From JBMOOG01 sp049324535 (GTDB taxonomy: Bacteria > Pseudomonadota > Alphaproteobacteria > Rhodobacterales > Rhodobacteraceae), in contig JBMOOG010000029.1 in the NCBI GenBank assembly GCA_049324535.1, positions 1 to 36,399 of the forward strand: DNA of 36,399 bases, in the 5' to 3' direction. The notes under the pieces are model-generated. The model worked only from the letters and a program-made list of their open reading frames with translations, was not told the origin of the DNA and ran no database searches. Each line of letters starts with the position of its first letter. Position 1 is the first letter of the stretch. Made by a program: the position numbers and the translations under genes. Positions 7,830 to 15,486 of this stretch are shown in pieces.

Positions 7830-8959
7830 GGGGTCACTTCGCAATCAGGCCGCGCCCCGAACCCGAAGGCAACGGCGGCCACAAGACCGGGCGCGAAGCC
7901 GTGCAGCGTGGCAAATGCCGGTTGCAAGGACGGCGCGCGCGCAAGAAGCCTGCTGCCGATGCCGCTGGCCAGCCGGAGTTCGTTCAGGGCGACCAGCAGG
8001 AAGGCGAGTGCGAATGGCACCAGGTAATAGACCAACCGGAACAACAGCAGCGCGGCGGCCGCATCCCCGACAGGCACGGATGCTGCAAGCGTGCCGATGA
8101 CGACGGTCTCGAAGACCCCGATCCCGCCGGGCACGTGGCTGAGCACACCAATCATGGTCGCAGCGGCATAGACGGCGACGAACGTCGCGTGGTCGGGCTT
8201 TCCCGCTGGCAGAAGAACCCACAAGGCGAACGAGGCGGCAGCGATGTCGATCAGGGTGACGACAAGTTGTCCGGCAAGGTCGGCCGGCGGCGGCAGATGC
8301 AGTTCATGACCACGAATGCTCAGAGAACGCTGCGAAACGGACATCCAGGCGATGAGGGCGACCGAAACCGCAGTAATCCAGGCGGCAACGAGTTGTATGG
8401 TCGATGGCGCATAGGGCGACAGGGCGCCGACCGCCCCGGGATGAAAGGCAAGCGCGGCGACGCCGACAAGCGTCAGACCTGTCCCAAGGGCCACGGCGAT
8501 GTAGCCTGAAACGGCCGCCACCTCGAAGCCGTTCAGGCCGACGGCGGAATGAATTCTGTAGCGGACTGCACCGCCCGAGACGACGCTTACACCGATCGTG
8601 TTGCCGGAGGCGTATCCGAGAAAGCCGCCCAGCGCAACGATCCCACGGTCCAGCGTCTTGCCGATGAAGCGCAACCCGAACCAGTCGTAGAAGATGAGCG
8701 CGACGTAGCTGATCGCAGTGGCGCCAAGGGCGGCGGCGAGTGTAGCCACCGGCGTCGCCTTGATCTGCGCGGTGACGTCGGCCGGATTGACAGGCTTCAG
8801 GAGGTGATAGAGCGCGTAGAGCCCCAAGGCGAAAAGTCCGGCACCCAGAAGGATCGGTGCGGCGCTTCGCAAGGATTGATAGGTCGGTCGGGTCACCCCG
8901 GACTCCGCGCCGTTCGGCATTTCGGTGATCGGGATGTGCTTATCTCCCTGAAACCCCAT
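7826..8959 (-). CDS. Lysylphosphatidylglycerol synthase-type flippase domain protein (UPF0104/COG0392)
   Basis: A 377-residue multi-pass membrane protein corresponding to the N-terminal flippase half of MprF-type proteins, without the soluble aminoacyl-transferase domain. Recognisable stretches are LGYASGNTIGVSVVSGGAVRYRIHSAVGL (about 133-161) and LSHVPGGIGVFETVVIGTL (about 273-291), the latter being the conserved P-G-G-IG-x-E motif of the family. It is coupled by an ATGA overlap to the DedA-PAP2-LssY gene, suggesting joint action on membrane lipids. A regulator box (8990-9009) lies only 31 bases before this ATG; if that box covers the promoter, translation may really begin at the internal ATG at 8920 (MPNGAESG). 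Confidence 0.88.
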   Translation of the reverse strand: MGFQGDKHIPITEMPNGAESGVTRPTYQSLRSAAPILLGAGLFALGLYALYHLLKPVNPADVTAQIKATPVATLAAALGATAISYVALIFYDWFGLRFIGKTLDRGIVALGGFLGYASGNTIGVSVVSGGAVRYRIHSAVGLNGFEVAAVSGYIAVALGTGLTLVGVAALAFHPGAVGALSPYAPSTIQLVAAWITAVSVALIAWMSVSQRSLSIRGHELHLPPPADLAGQLVVTLIDIAAASFALWVLLPAGKPDHATFVAVYAAATMIGVLSHVPGGIGVFETVVIGTLAASVPVGDAAAALLLFRLVYYLVPFALAFLLVALNELRLASGIGSRLLARAPSLQPAFATLHGFAPGLVAAVAFGFGARPDCEVTP

Positions 8960-8989
8960 TTGAAAACCGTAAACTTCCTAAAGTCTTGG

Positions 8990-9009
8990 TTCTTACGAAA
9001 GTGTAAAAG
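8990..9009. promoter_or_regulatory. Predicted response-regulator box 2 (TTCTTAC-N6-GTAAAAG) in a divergent promoter
   Basis: It lies between the flippase gene (minus, ATG 8959) and the PepSY-regulator-kinase genes (plus, ATG 9091). The left arm is identical to box 1 and the right arm differs at one base from the GTAAGAG/GTAAGAA form. A placement between divergent genes fits joint control of both operons and autoregulation of the two-component system, as is usual for PepSY-linked OmpR-type systems. Confidence 0.55.
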
Positions 9010-9090
9010 GCCGGACAGGCGATCTACGTTGCTTGTCCCCACTTGTTGACTGCAGGCGACAAGACCTGTGATCTTGAAAGAACCTATCCC

Positions 9091-9465
9091 ATGCTTCGCA
9101 AGACAATGATCCCCCTGCCCGCCGCGCTCCTTGGCGCCCTGCCGTTCGCGACATCTGCCGAAACCATGGACCAGAGCGAGCTCGACATGTTCCGCACCGC
9201 TTCGCTCTCGATCCAGCAGGCGAGCGATGTGGCGCTTCAGGCACATGCCGGCACGCTGGCGGCCGTCGCCTTCGGCGATGAAAACGGGCGCGCAGCCTAT
9301 GAGGCGGTGGTGATCGGCGGCGACGGCCAGCCCTGGACCGTCCTGATCGATGCCAAGACCGGTGAAGTCTTCGCCTCGGCGCTGTCTTCGGCTATGGAGG
9401 ATCACGAGGACCAGGGCGATAGCCAGGACGACGACGATGAAGACGGCGAAACGAACGACGGCTGA
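9091..9465 (+). CDS. Exported PepSY-domain protein with acidic tail
   Basis: A 124-residue protein. Residues 1-21 form a signal peptide (ending TSA). Residues about 27-100 are one PepSY domain: ASDVALQAHAGTLAAVAFGDENGRAAYEAVVIGGDGQPWTVLIDAKTGEV is the typical pattern of V-x-F-E-x-x-x-G-x-x-x-Y-E-V and V-D-x-x-x-G-E-V. The last 20 residues are almost all Asp/Glu, which could bind cations. The ATG at 9091 is chosen over the upstream frame because it starts the signal peptide. It lies directly before a response regulator and kinase, the standard place for small PepSY proteins thought to modulate periplasmic sensing. Confidence 0.88.
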   Translation: MLRKTMIPLPAALLGALPFATSAETMDQSELDMFRTASLSIQQASDVALQAHAGTLAAVAFGDENGRAAYEAVVIGGDGQPWTVLIDAKTGEVFASALSSAMEDHEDQGDSQDDDDEDGETNDG

Positions 9466-9545
9466 TTGAACGTCACCTCCAGAACCCAGCTCATAACCCG
9501 GCCGAACTCCACGGCCGGGATAAAGCTTTGGAAAGACCGCGCCGC

Positions 9546-10217
9546 ATGAAGATCCTTCTGGCCGAAGACGATCACGAAACAGCCGCCTACGTCGTGAAGG
9601 GGCTGTCCGGGGAAGGTCATGTCGTCGATCACTTGACGAACGGCAAGGACGCGCTCGCGCAAGCGATGTCGGACAACTATGACCTTCTGATCCTCGATCG
9701 GATGATGCCGGGGCTGGACGGGCTTTCGGTGCTGAAGTCGCTGCGCGCGGCCAAGATCGACACACCCACGATCCTGCTGACGGCCATGGGCGCGGTCGAT
9801 GATCGCGTTGCCGGGCTGCGCGGCGGCGCCGACGACTACATCGTCAAACCCTTCGCCTTTGTGGAGCTTCTCGCACGCATAGACACGATCTGCCGCCGCC
9901 CGGCCTCTCGCGACGAGGTGCTGGAACTGATCATCGGCGATCTCCGGCTCGATCTGTTGAAACGCGAAGTGACCCGAGATGGCGAGAAGATCGACCTTCA
10001 GCCCCGCGAATTCCTGCTCCTGAAGCATTTCATGGAGCGGCCCGGTCGCGTTCAGTCCCGGACCGTGCTGCTGGAGTCGGTCTGGGGGCTCCATTTCGAC
10101 CCGAAGACCAGCGTGGTCGAGACCCATATCAGCCGACTGCGCAACAAGATCGACAAGCCATTCGACAAACACTATCTCGTGACGCTGCACGGGGTCGGCT
10201 ACGTGCTCCAGCCATGA
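9546..10217 (+). CDS. OmpR/PhoB-family response regulator (QseB/PmrA-like)
   Basis: A 223-residue two-domain regulator. The receiver domain (1-115) has the acidic pair E7-D8-D9, phosphoacceptor D51 in LLILDRMMPGLDG, T79 in ILLTAMG and K101 in DYIVKPFAF. The winged-helix DNA-binding domain (about 128-223) contains LDLLKREVTRDGEKIDLQPREFLLLKHFMERPGRV and the recognition region VVETHISRLRNKID. The ATG at 9546 follows GGAAAGA by about nine bases; a more upstream TTG is less likely. Its stop overlaps the kinase start as ATGA. It is the probable binder of the three TTCTTAC-N6-GTAA boxes. Confidence 0.95.
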   Translation: MKILLAEDDHETAAYVVKGLSGEGHVVDHLTNGKDALAQAMSDNYDLLILDRMMPGLDGLSVLKSLRAAKIDTPTILLTAMGAVDDRVAGLRGGADDYIVKPFAFVELLARIDTICRRPASRDEVLELIIGDLRLDLLKREVTRDGEKIDLQPREFLLLKHFMERPGRVQSRTVLLESVWGLHFDPKTSVVETHISRLRNKIDKPFDKHYLVTLHGVGYVLQP

Positions 10218-11608
10218 CGCGGCCGCTGTCATGGTCGATGCGGTTCGCGCTGGCACTGTCGGCAGTGTTCGCCATCGGTACCCTGTCCGCGGGAGGTCTC
10301 TCCTATCTCCTCCTTTCGCGCGAAATGACTGCGCGGCTGGCGGCGGATGTCCGATCCAGCGCGGAAAGTCTTGCACGGATCGCAGCGACCGGGGACAGGA
10401 CGGACCTGCGGGAGCAGATCCTCGCGCAAGTGCGGTCCAGCCACGACGGCGCGAGCCTATACGCCCTTGTCGATGCCGGATCCGGTCAGGCACTCGGCTC
10501 GCTGCATGTTGCCGAGCCGTTCGAAGGCCAGAGACGGCTTCTTGTCGGCCAGGACATCCCTGAGACCGACGCGACCGGTTCCGCGACGGCCGAGGCCTAT
10601 CTTGCTTACGGAATACGGACCGACCTCGGCTGGGTCATCGCGGCGCGGGACGAGGCCTGGGTCGCGGAAAGCGGCGAAATCCTGATCCAGACCACCGCGT
10701 GGTCGCTGCTGCTTGCCGCACTCTTGTCCATTGGACTCGCCGTGATCATCGCCCGCAAGAACGAACGGCGCATCGACAGGATGGACCGGGTTCTGGATGA
10801 GGTCGGCGAAGGCAGACTCGACCGCAGGATTGGCGATGCCGGCAACGACGACCTGGCTGCGCTCGCGGCCCGCGTGGACCGGATGCTCGACCGTCTCGAA
10901 GCTGGAATTGCGTCGATCCGGCAGGTCTCCACCGATGTCGCCCACGATCTGCGTGCGCCGCTCGCGCGGCTCCGGATGCGGCTCGAGCCGCAGGCGCTGT
11001 CCTCCGAGGTGCCGAAAGAGACACGGCACGAGATCGGTTCGGCCCTGATGGACATCGACGCCATCTCGGCGACATTCGATGCGATCCTGCGTCTCGCCCG
11101 CCTGCAATCCGGCACGGTGCAGAGGCGTGACGATCCGGTCGACCTTGCAGCGCTGGCCGTTTCGGTTTGCGATATCCTGCAAGCCTCCGCCGAGGAAAGG
11201 GGGCACACCATTGATCTCGACATGCCCACGACGCGCATCGAGGTGAAGGCCGACGAGGATATGCTCTCGCAGGCACTGACGAACCTCGTCGACAATGCTA
11301 TCGAACATTGCCCGGCCCCGGCAGCCATCCGAATCACGGTCGGCCTGAGCGGCGAACATCCCTTCGTCATGGTTTCGGACAACGGCCCCGGCATTCCCGA
11401 AGCCGATCGCACAAGGGTACTGGAGAGGTTCGTGCGGCTTGACGCGAGTCGGTCGGTTCCCGGCACGGGCCTTGGCCTCAGTCTTGTGGCGGCCATCGCA
11501 GACCTGCATGGTGCCAGCGTGGTTCTTGGGGACAACGGGCCAGGACTGAATATCTCGATAGTGTTCCCGAATTTCGAACCAAAAGCTACCCTTCTTACAG
11601 AAGCGTAA
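10214..11608 (+). CDS. Sensor histidine kinase
   Basis: A 464-residue membrane kinase. It has an N-terminal membrane helix (about 11-33), a periplasmic sensor region to about 155, and a second helix (about 158-180). A HAMP linker follows (DRMDRVLDEVGEGRLDRRIGDAGNDDLAALAARVDRM), then a HisKA domain with phosphoacceptor H244 in DVAHDLRAPLARLRMRLE. The ATPase domain has the N box LTNLVDNAIEHC, G1 box SDNGPGIPEADR and G2 box GTGLGLSLV. It is coupled to the regulator gene by an ATGA overlap. Signal unknown; the flanking lipid and copper genes make cationic stress, copper or membrane damage plausible. Its last codons lie in a regulator-like box (11592-11611). Confidence 0.95.
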   Translation: MTRPLSWSMRFALALSAVFAIGTLSAGGLSYLLLSREMTARLAADVRSSAESLARIAATGDRTDLREQILAQVRSSHDGASLYALVDAGSGQALGSLHVAEPFEGQRRLLVGQDIPETDATGSATAEAYLAYGIRTDLGWVIAARDEAWVAESGEILIQTTAWSLLLAALLSIGLAVIIARKNERRIDRMDRVLDEVGEGRLDRRIGDAGNDDLAALAARVDRMLDRLEAGIASIRQVSTDVAHDLRAPLARLRMRLEPQALSSEVPKETRHEIGSALMDIDAISATFDAILRLARLQSGTVQRRDDPVDLAALAVSVCDILQASAEERGHTIDLDMPTTRIEVKADEDMLSQALTNLVDNAIEHCPAPAAIRITVGLSGEHPFVMVSDNGPGIPEADRTRVLERFVRLDASRSVPGTGLGLSLVAAIADLHGASVVLGDNGPGLNISIVFPNFEPKATLLTEA

Positions 11609-11611
11609 GAC
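11592..11611. promoter_or_regulatory. Regulator-like box 3 (TTCTTAC-N6-GTAAGAC) at the end of the kinase gene
   Basis: It has the same left arm, the same six-base spacing and the same GTAA core as boxes 1 and 2. It overlaps the last five codons and stop of the kinase gene. Both flanking genes end here, so no promoter is expected; it may be a relic of a promoter whose gene was displaced by the copper block, or a coincidence. Confidence 0.35.
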
Positions 11612-11620
11612 GGCGGCAAT

Positions 11621-12004
11621 TCAATCCGGTGTCTGAGCTGCGATACGAGGGGCGAATCGCGGCATGTCGCTTTCGTAGCCGCGGCCGACGACTGCGGCGG
11701 TCCCTTGCCTGACGATCCGGAACAGTGCGTCGTCGGAATGGTGCCACGTATGACCGCTGGCATCATGTGGCGGCGCGGGCAACCGGCCCGAGGGAAGCGG
11801 CGTGCGCCAGTCAGATTGGCCTTCCAGGTTCGCGCCATGGCAGGCGGCGCATTGATCAGCGTAGATCTGCCGCCCTTGCGCGAACACATCGGCGGATGCG
11901 GCGGTGTTGAATGCGGGCGGAACCAACCGCAAGCCGGCAAAGACGGCGACGAGCGCTCCCGCGAGCAAACCGCCCGCTGCGATAGTTCGAGGGCTTCGTC
12001 TCAA
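11621..12004 (-). CDS. Small exported mono-haem c-type cytochrome
   Basis: About 127 residues, with an N-terminal hydrophobic segment (AAGGLLAGALVAVFAGL) acting as signal or anchor, then FAQGRQIYADQCAACHGANLEGQ containing the haem-binding CxxCH, and a distal MPRFAP segment that can supply the Met ligand. No ATG is available at a sensible place, because the frame runs far back antisense to the next gene. TTG at 12004 is proposed: it precedes RRSPRT, gives a normal signal, and overlaps the stop of a 31-codon frame as TTGA. It stands head-to-head with the copper operon and probably passes electrons for copper or oxidase chemistry in the periplasm. Confidence 0.75.
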   Translation of the reverse strand: MRRSPRTIAAGGLLAGALVAVFAGLRLVPPAFNTAASADVFAQGRQIYADQCAACHGANLEGQSDWRTPLPSGRLPAPPHDASGHTWHHSDDALFRIVRQGTAAVVGRGYESDMPRFAPRIAAQTPD

Positions 12005-12121
12005 TCGTCCTGTCTCCGGGCCCGATCCTGCGACGTCGGCTTCACCTTGATGTGACGGTTTGCCAGAGCCGCTTCGTTCGCGGCAATGGACATCATCACG
12101 AGTGACGCTTATCGTCGAGCC

Positions 12122-12478
12122 ATGCTCGCGCGCCTTGTGTCCCTGTTCGCCATACTTGCGATCGCCGTGGTGACGACGATCAGCGCAGCCCATGCGGCGC
12201 GGATGGATGGCCTGCTGGGAGACCACACGCTCCATGCAGGCGCGATGCACGCGTCCGCTGACGCTCACCCGTCCTGTGACGACGGCCGGCATTGCGGATC
12301 GGCGGACGCCTCGGTGTGCAGGCTTGTCTGCAAGGGTCTGTCGGTCTTGCTGGCGATGCCGGCTGTGGTGGCCGAACACGCCTTCGGGTCCGCGGACCAG
12401 GAACCTTCCGCCGAGGCAATCCACGTCAGCCATATCCCGGGACTGAACGAACGCCCGCCCAGGCTCCGTCGCCTCTGA
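12122..12478 (+). CDS. Small exported Cys/His-rich protein, first gene of the copper operon
   Basis: 118 residues with a signal peptide (LVSLFAILAIAVVTTISAAHA). The mature part has His residues (GDHTLHAGAMHASADAHPSCDDGRHCG) and four cysteines (SCDD, HCGS, VCRLVCKG), then a conserved-looking end GLNERPPRLRRL. I recall similar small proteins beside multicopper oxidase genes in Rhodobacteraceae, but there is no named function. His/Met/Cys content and position suggest periplasmic copper binding. The frame is open to an ATG at 12086, but 12122 starts the signal peptide cleanly; neither has a strong ribosome site. Confidence 0.7.
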   Translation: MLARLVSLFAILAIAVVTTISAAHAARMDGLLGDHTLHAGAMHASADAHPSCDDGRHCGSADASVCRLVCKGLSVLLAMPAVVAEHAFGSADQEPSAEAIHVSHIPGLNERPPRLRRL

Positions 12479-12552
12479 GCGCGCCGCCGGTCGACGCCTG
12501 CGGCGTTCCACAGGTATTGACGCACGGGACGGAAAGTCCCGAGGAGATGACA

Positions 12553-14216
12553 ATGAAGACACTCTCACGTCGCGGCTTTCTCGCCGCAGGTGCGGCCGCC
12601 GCGGCGGTTGCGCAGATGCCCCGGTTCGCCCTCGCGCAAACCCCTGCCCCTCTTCGCCTTGCCGCGACCACGCGCACGCTCGACATCGACGGGCGCGCGG
12701 CCACGGTCCTCGGCCTCGCCGGGCCCGGCGGCCAGGGGCTGGTGCTCGACCCCGGACAGCGGTTCCGGGTCGATCTGACCAACGATCTCGACGTCGCCAC
12801 GATCATCCACTGGCACGGGCAGATCCCGCCCAATGCGCAGGACGGGGTGCCCGACATGCCGATGCCCCTGCTCGCGCCGGGCGAGACACGATCCTACGAC
12901 TTCGAGGCGCGGCCCGGCACGCACTGGATGCACAGCCATGTCCCGGTCCAGGAGATGCAGCTGCTGGCCGCGCCGCTGATCGTGCGGTCAGCCGAGGACA
13001 TCGCCGCCGACCGGCAGGAGGTCGTGCTGTTCCTGCACGACTTCTCGTTCAAGGCCCCGGAGGAGGTTCTGGCCGAGATCGGCGCCGGTGGCGGTGGCCA
13101 TGGTGCGCATGGGGCAGGCGGCGGCGCCGAAGCCATGCAGGGGATGCCGATGGGCGGCACGGGCGGCCAGATGGGCATGGGCGGCCAGATGGGCATGGGC
13201 GGAATGATGGGCATGGGCGGCCAGATGGGCNNNNNNNNNNNNNNNNNNNNNNNNNNNNNNNNNNNNNNNNNNNNNNNNNNNNNNNNNNNNNNNNNNNNNN
13301 NNNNNNNNNNNNNNNNNNNNNNNNNNNNNNGATGGGCATGGGCGGCCAGATGGGCATGGGCGGAATGATGGGCATGGGCGGCCAGATGGGCGGCATGGCC
13401 ATGGATCTGAACGACTTCGACTGGGACGCCTATCTTGCCAACGACCGGACGCTGACGGACCCCGACGTGGTGCAGGTCGAGCGCGGCGGGCGCATCCGGC
13501 TCCGCGTCATCAACGCCGCGGCGGCCACGGTGTTCTGGATCGACACCGGCGTAGCACCGGCGCGGCTGGTCGCGGTGGACGGTCATGCGGTGCAGCCGCT
13601 GGCCGGAAACCGGTTCGGGCTCGCCATGGGACAGCGGCTCGATCTCGAGATCGACCTGCCGGGCGAAACCGGCGCCTGGCCGATCCTCGCGCAGCGGGAA
13701 GGCGCGCGGGAGCGCACCGGTCTGATCCTCGCCACGCCCGGCGCCGAGGTGCGGCGCGTCGAGGCCCTGGCAGAGGCTGAAGCGCCCGCCTTCGACACCG
13801 ATCTTGCGCAGGAAGCCCGGCTGATCGCGGTGGACGCCCTGCCGGAGCGCCCCGTGGATCGCAGCCCGATGCTGATGCTGGGCGGTTCGATGCAGCCCTA
13901 TGTCTGGACGATCAACGGCGCCGTCTGGGGCCGGCACCAGCCGGTTGTCGCGCGCAGCGGCGAGCGGGTCGTGCTCTCGTTCCACAACATGTCGATGATG
14001 GGGCATCCGATGCATCTGCACGGCCATGCCTTCCAGGTCATCGGCATCAACGGGCGGCGCGTTGCCGGCGCCCTGCGCGACACGGTCTATGTGCCGCCGA
14101 TGTCGATGGTGGAGGTGGCGCTGGACGCGGGCGAAGCCGCGCGCTGGATGCTGCATTGCCACCACATGCCGCACCTCGCGACCGGCATGATGACCGAGTT
14201 CGCGGTCGCGGCTTAG
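12553..14216 (+). CDS. Multicopper oxidase with Tat signal and Met-Gly repeat (interrupted by assembly gap)
   Basis: The start at 12553 follows GAGGAG by six bases. The N-terminus has a twin-arginine signal (LSRRGFLAAGAAAAA, cleavage near ALA-Q). Copper ligands are visible: HWHG (H86, H88), HWMHSH (H124-H129), and near the C-terminus HPMHLHGH and HCHHMPHLATGM, together giving the four HxH motifs and a Met axial ligand as in CueO/CopA oxidases. A Met-Gly-Gln repeat (MGMGGQ, MGMGGM) fits Cu(I) capture. The 100-N run (13231-13330) breaks the frame, but merging the identical 61-base flanks restores one frame of about 500 residues. It would oxidise Cu(I) in the periplasm. Confidence 0.9.
13170..13230 (+). 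repeat. 61-base exact copy left of the gap (Met-Gly-Gln coding repeat)
   Basis: These 61 bases are identical to 13331-13391 on the other side of the N run. They consist of three 18-base units encoding MGMGGQ, MGMGGM and MGMGGQ plus a partial unit. Direct identity up to both gap edges suggests overlapping contig ends rather than missing sequence. Confidence 0.85.
13231..13330. other. Assembly gap of exactly 100 N
   Basis: One hundred unspecified bases, the usual placeholder for a gap of unknown size. It falls inside a codon repeat. The frame needs a true gap length that leaves remainder 2 when divided by 3; 100 does not, while an overlap of 61 bases (minus 61) does. Confidence 0.98.
13331..13391 (+). 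repeat. 61-base exact copy right of the gap
   Basis: This is the second copy of the segment at 13170-13230, base for base. The multicopper oxidase frame continues in register from here into GGMAMDLNDFDWD. Confidence 0.85.
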
Positions 14217-14284
14217 GTCCGACCGCAGGCGGGGCGTCCGGCATGGGCGTCCCGCATCCTACGAAAAGACAGGAGGACGACAGG

Positions 14285-14410
14285 ATGAACTGGAACGACA
14301 TGGGGGCCGGAATGGGTTGGGGCATGGGGTTCGGCTGGCTGTTCGGCCTGCTGATCCTTGTGCTGCTGGTTTTGGCCATAGCCGCGCTGATCAAATATCT
14401 TCGGACATGA
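14285..14410 (+). CDS. 41-residue membrane peptide of the copper operon
   Basis: AGGAGG lies about eight bases before the ATG, a strong ribosome site. The peptide starts MNWNDMGAGMGWGMGFGW, a Met/Gly/Trp-rich stretch, and then has one membrane helix (LFGLLILVLLVLAIAALI) ending KYLRT. It sits between the multicopper oxidase and DUF302 genes, 16 bases before the latter. Short single-pass proteins of this kind recur in copper clusters. The N-terminal Met residues could bind Cu(I), but no function is established here. Confidence 0.75.
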   Translation: MNWNDMGAGMGWGMGFGWLFGLLILVLLVLAIAALIKYLRT

Positions 14411-14426
14411 AGGAAAGGACTTCGCA

Positions 14427-14813
14427 ATGACCTACACGATCCATCGCATGATCCCCGAGGCAGATATCGACGACGTCGACGCTCGGGCGCGAAAGGCGCT
14501 GGCGGATCACGGTTTTGGCGTTCTGACCGAGATCGACGTCAAGGCGACGATGAAAAAGAAGCTCGACGTCGACATGCCCGCCTATCGCATCCTCGGCGCC
14601 TGCAACCCGAAGATGGCGCATCGGGCCATCGGGGTCGAGCCGCGGGTCGGCGCGATGCTGCCCTGCAACGTCATCCTGCGGGAGGTCGAGGGCGGCGTGG
14701 AGGTCGGCGCCATCGACCCGGTCGCGTCCATGCAGGCGATCGAGAACGCCGAGCTGCACGCCGTTGCAGGCCAGGTCCGCGATCTGCTGGCGAAGGCCGT
14801 CGCAGCGGTGTGA
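14427..14813 (+). CDS. DUF302 family protein
   Basis: A 128-residue soluble protein with no signal peptide. The pattern VDARARKALADHGFGVLTEIDVKATMKKKLDVDMPAYRILGACNPKMAHRAI-x-x-EPRVGAMLPCNVILRE is the typical DUF302 fold signature, with the conserved LGACNP and LPCN segments whose two cysteines may bind metal or be redox-active. AAGGAAAGGA precedes the ATG at a suitable spacing. DUF302 genes are frequent in copper and sulfur-metabolism clusters. It is separated by one base from the next gene, so they are translated together. Confidence 0.9.
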   Translation: MTYTIHRMIPEADIDDVDARARKALADHGFGVLTEIDVKATMKKKLDVDMPAYRILGACNPKMAHRAIGVEPRVGAMLPCNVILREVEGGVEVGAIDPVASMQAIENAELHAVAGQVRDLLAKAVAAV

Positions 14814-14814
14814 G

Positions 14815-15486
14815 ATGCGCCTGCGCGCCGGCATTCTCACGGGTCTTGCGATCCTCGGGATCGTTCTGCTCGGGGTGTGGCTCATCGCGCCTTCGGCCCT
14901 TGCCGAGGTGCGGGACGGGTTCGAGCCCGAGCGGCTGGAGACGCTGGTCGCGCGCGCGGGTCTCTGGGGGCCGGTGCTGATCGTCACGCTCATGACCATC
15001 GCGGTCGTGGCCAGCCCGATCCCGAGCGCACCGATCGCGCTGGCGGCGGGTGCGGCCTACGGACATGTCTGGGGCACGGTTCAGGTCGTGATCGGTGCCG
15101 AGCTTGGCGCGCTGATCGCCTTCGGCCTCGCGCGGGTTCTGGGGCACGATGTCCTGCGGCGGGTGTTCGGAGACAAGGTCGATGCCGGCCTCCTCGGCTC
15201 GCAGACCGCCTTGACGGCGACAGTGTTTGCGAGCCGCCTCATGCCCTTCGTGTCCTTCGACATGATCAGCTACGCCGCGGGGCTCAGCCGCCTTCATGTC
15301 TGGCGTTTCGCGCTGGCGACGCTCGCCGGCATCATCCCGGCGAGCTTCCTCTTGGCGCATTTCGGCGGCGAGGCGGTGAGCGGTGACCTTGGCCGGGCCA
15401 CATGGGCGGTTCTCGGTCTCGGCCTCGTGACCGGGCTGCCGCTGATCTGGGCGGCGACACGAGGGAAGGCAGAAAGGAAGAGGTGA
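14815..15486 (+). CDS. TVP38/TMEM64-family (DedA superfamily) membrane protein
   Basis: A 223-residue membrane protein with an N-terminal helix, a hydrophilic stretch (EVRDGFEPERLETLVARAG) and then segments with VVASPIPSAPIALAAGAAYGHVWGTVQVVIGAELGALIAFGLAR and FASRLMPFVSFDMISYAAGLSRLHVWRFALATLAGIIPASF, the F-x-x-R-x-x-P and G-x-x-P-G-like motifs of TVP38 proteins. The ATG at 14815 comes one base after the DUF302 stop, and the stop overlaps the next start as TGATG. Members appear in metal-resistance operons; a transport or lipid-scramblase role is inferred from the superfamily. Confidence 0.88.
   Translation: MRLRAGILTGLAILGIVLLGVWLIAPSALAEVRDGFEPERLETLVARAGLWGPVLIVTLMTIAVVASPIPSAPIALAAGAAYGHVWGTVQVVIGAELGALIAFGLARVLGHDVLRRVFGDKVDAGLLGSQTALTATVFASRLMPFVSFDMISYAAGLSRLHVWRFALATLAGIIPASFLLAHFGGEAVSGDLGRATWAVLGLGLVTGLPLIWAATRGKAERKR

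Noticed and set aside
10606..11940. A 444-codon minus-strand open frame opposite the histidine kinase
   Set aside because: Ser/Arg-rich shadow of the kinase; the kinase has all catalytic boxes.
12005..12121. Possible MerR/CueR-type operator between the cytochrome and copper operon
   Set aside because: I looked for the usual GC-rich inverted repeat with 19-base spacing between -35 and -10 (ACCTTCC...GGAAGG type) and saw none; no CueR-type gene is in the window.
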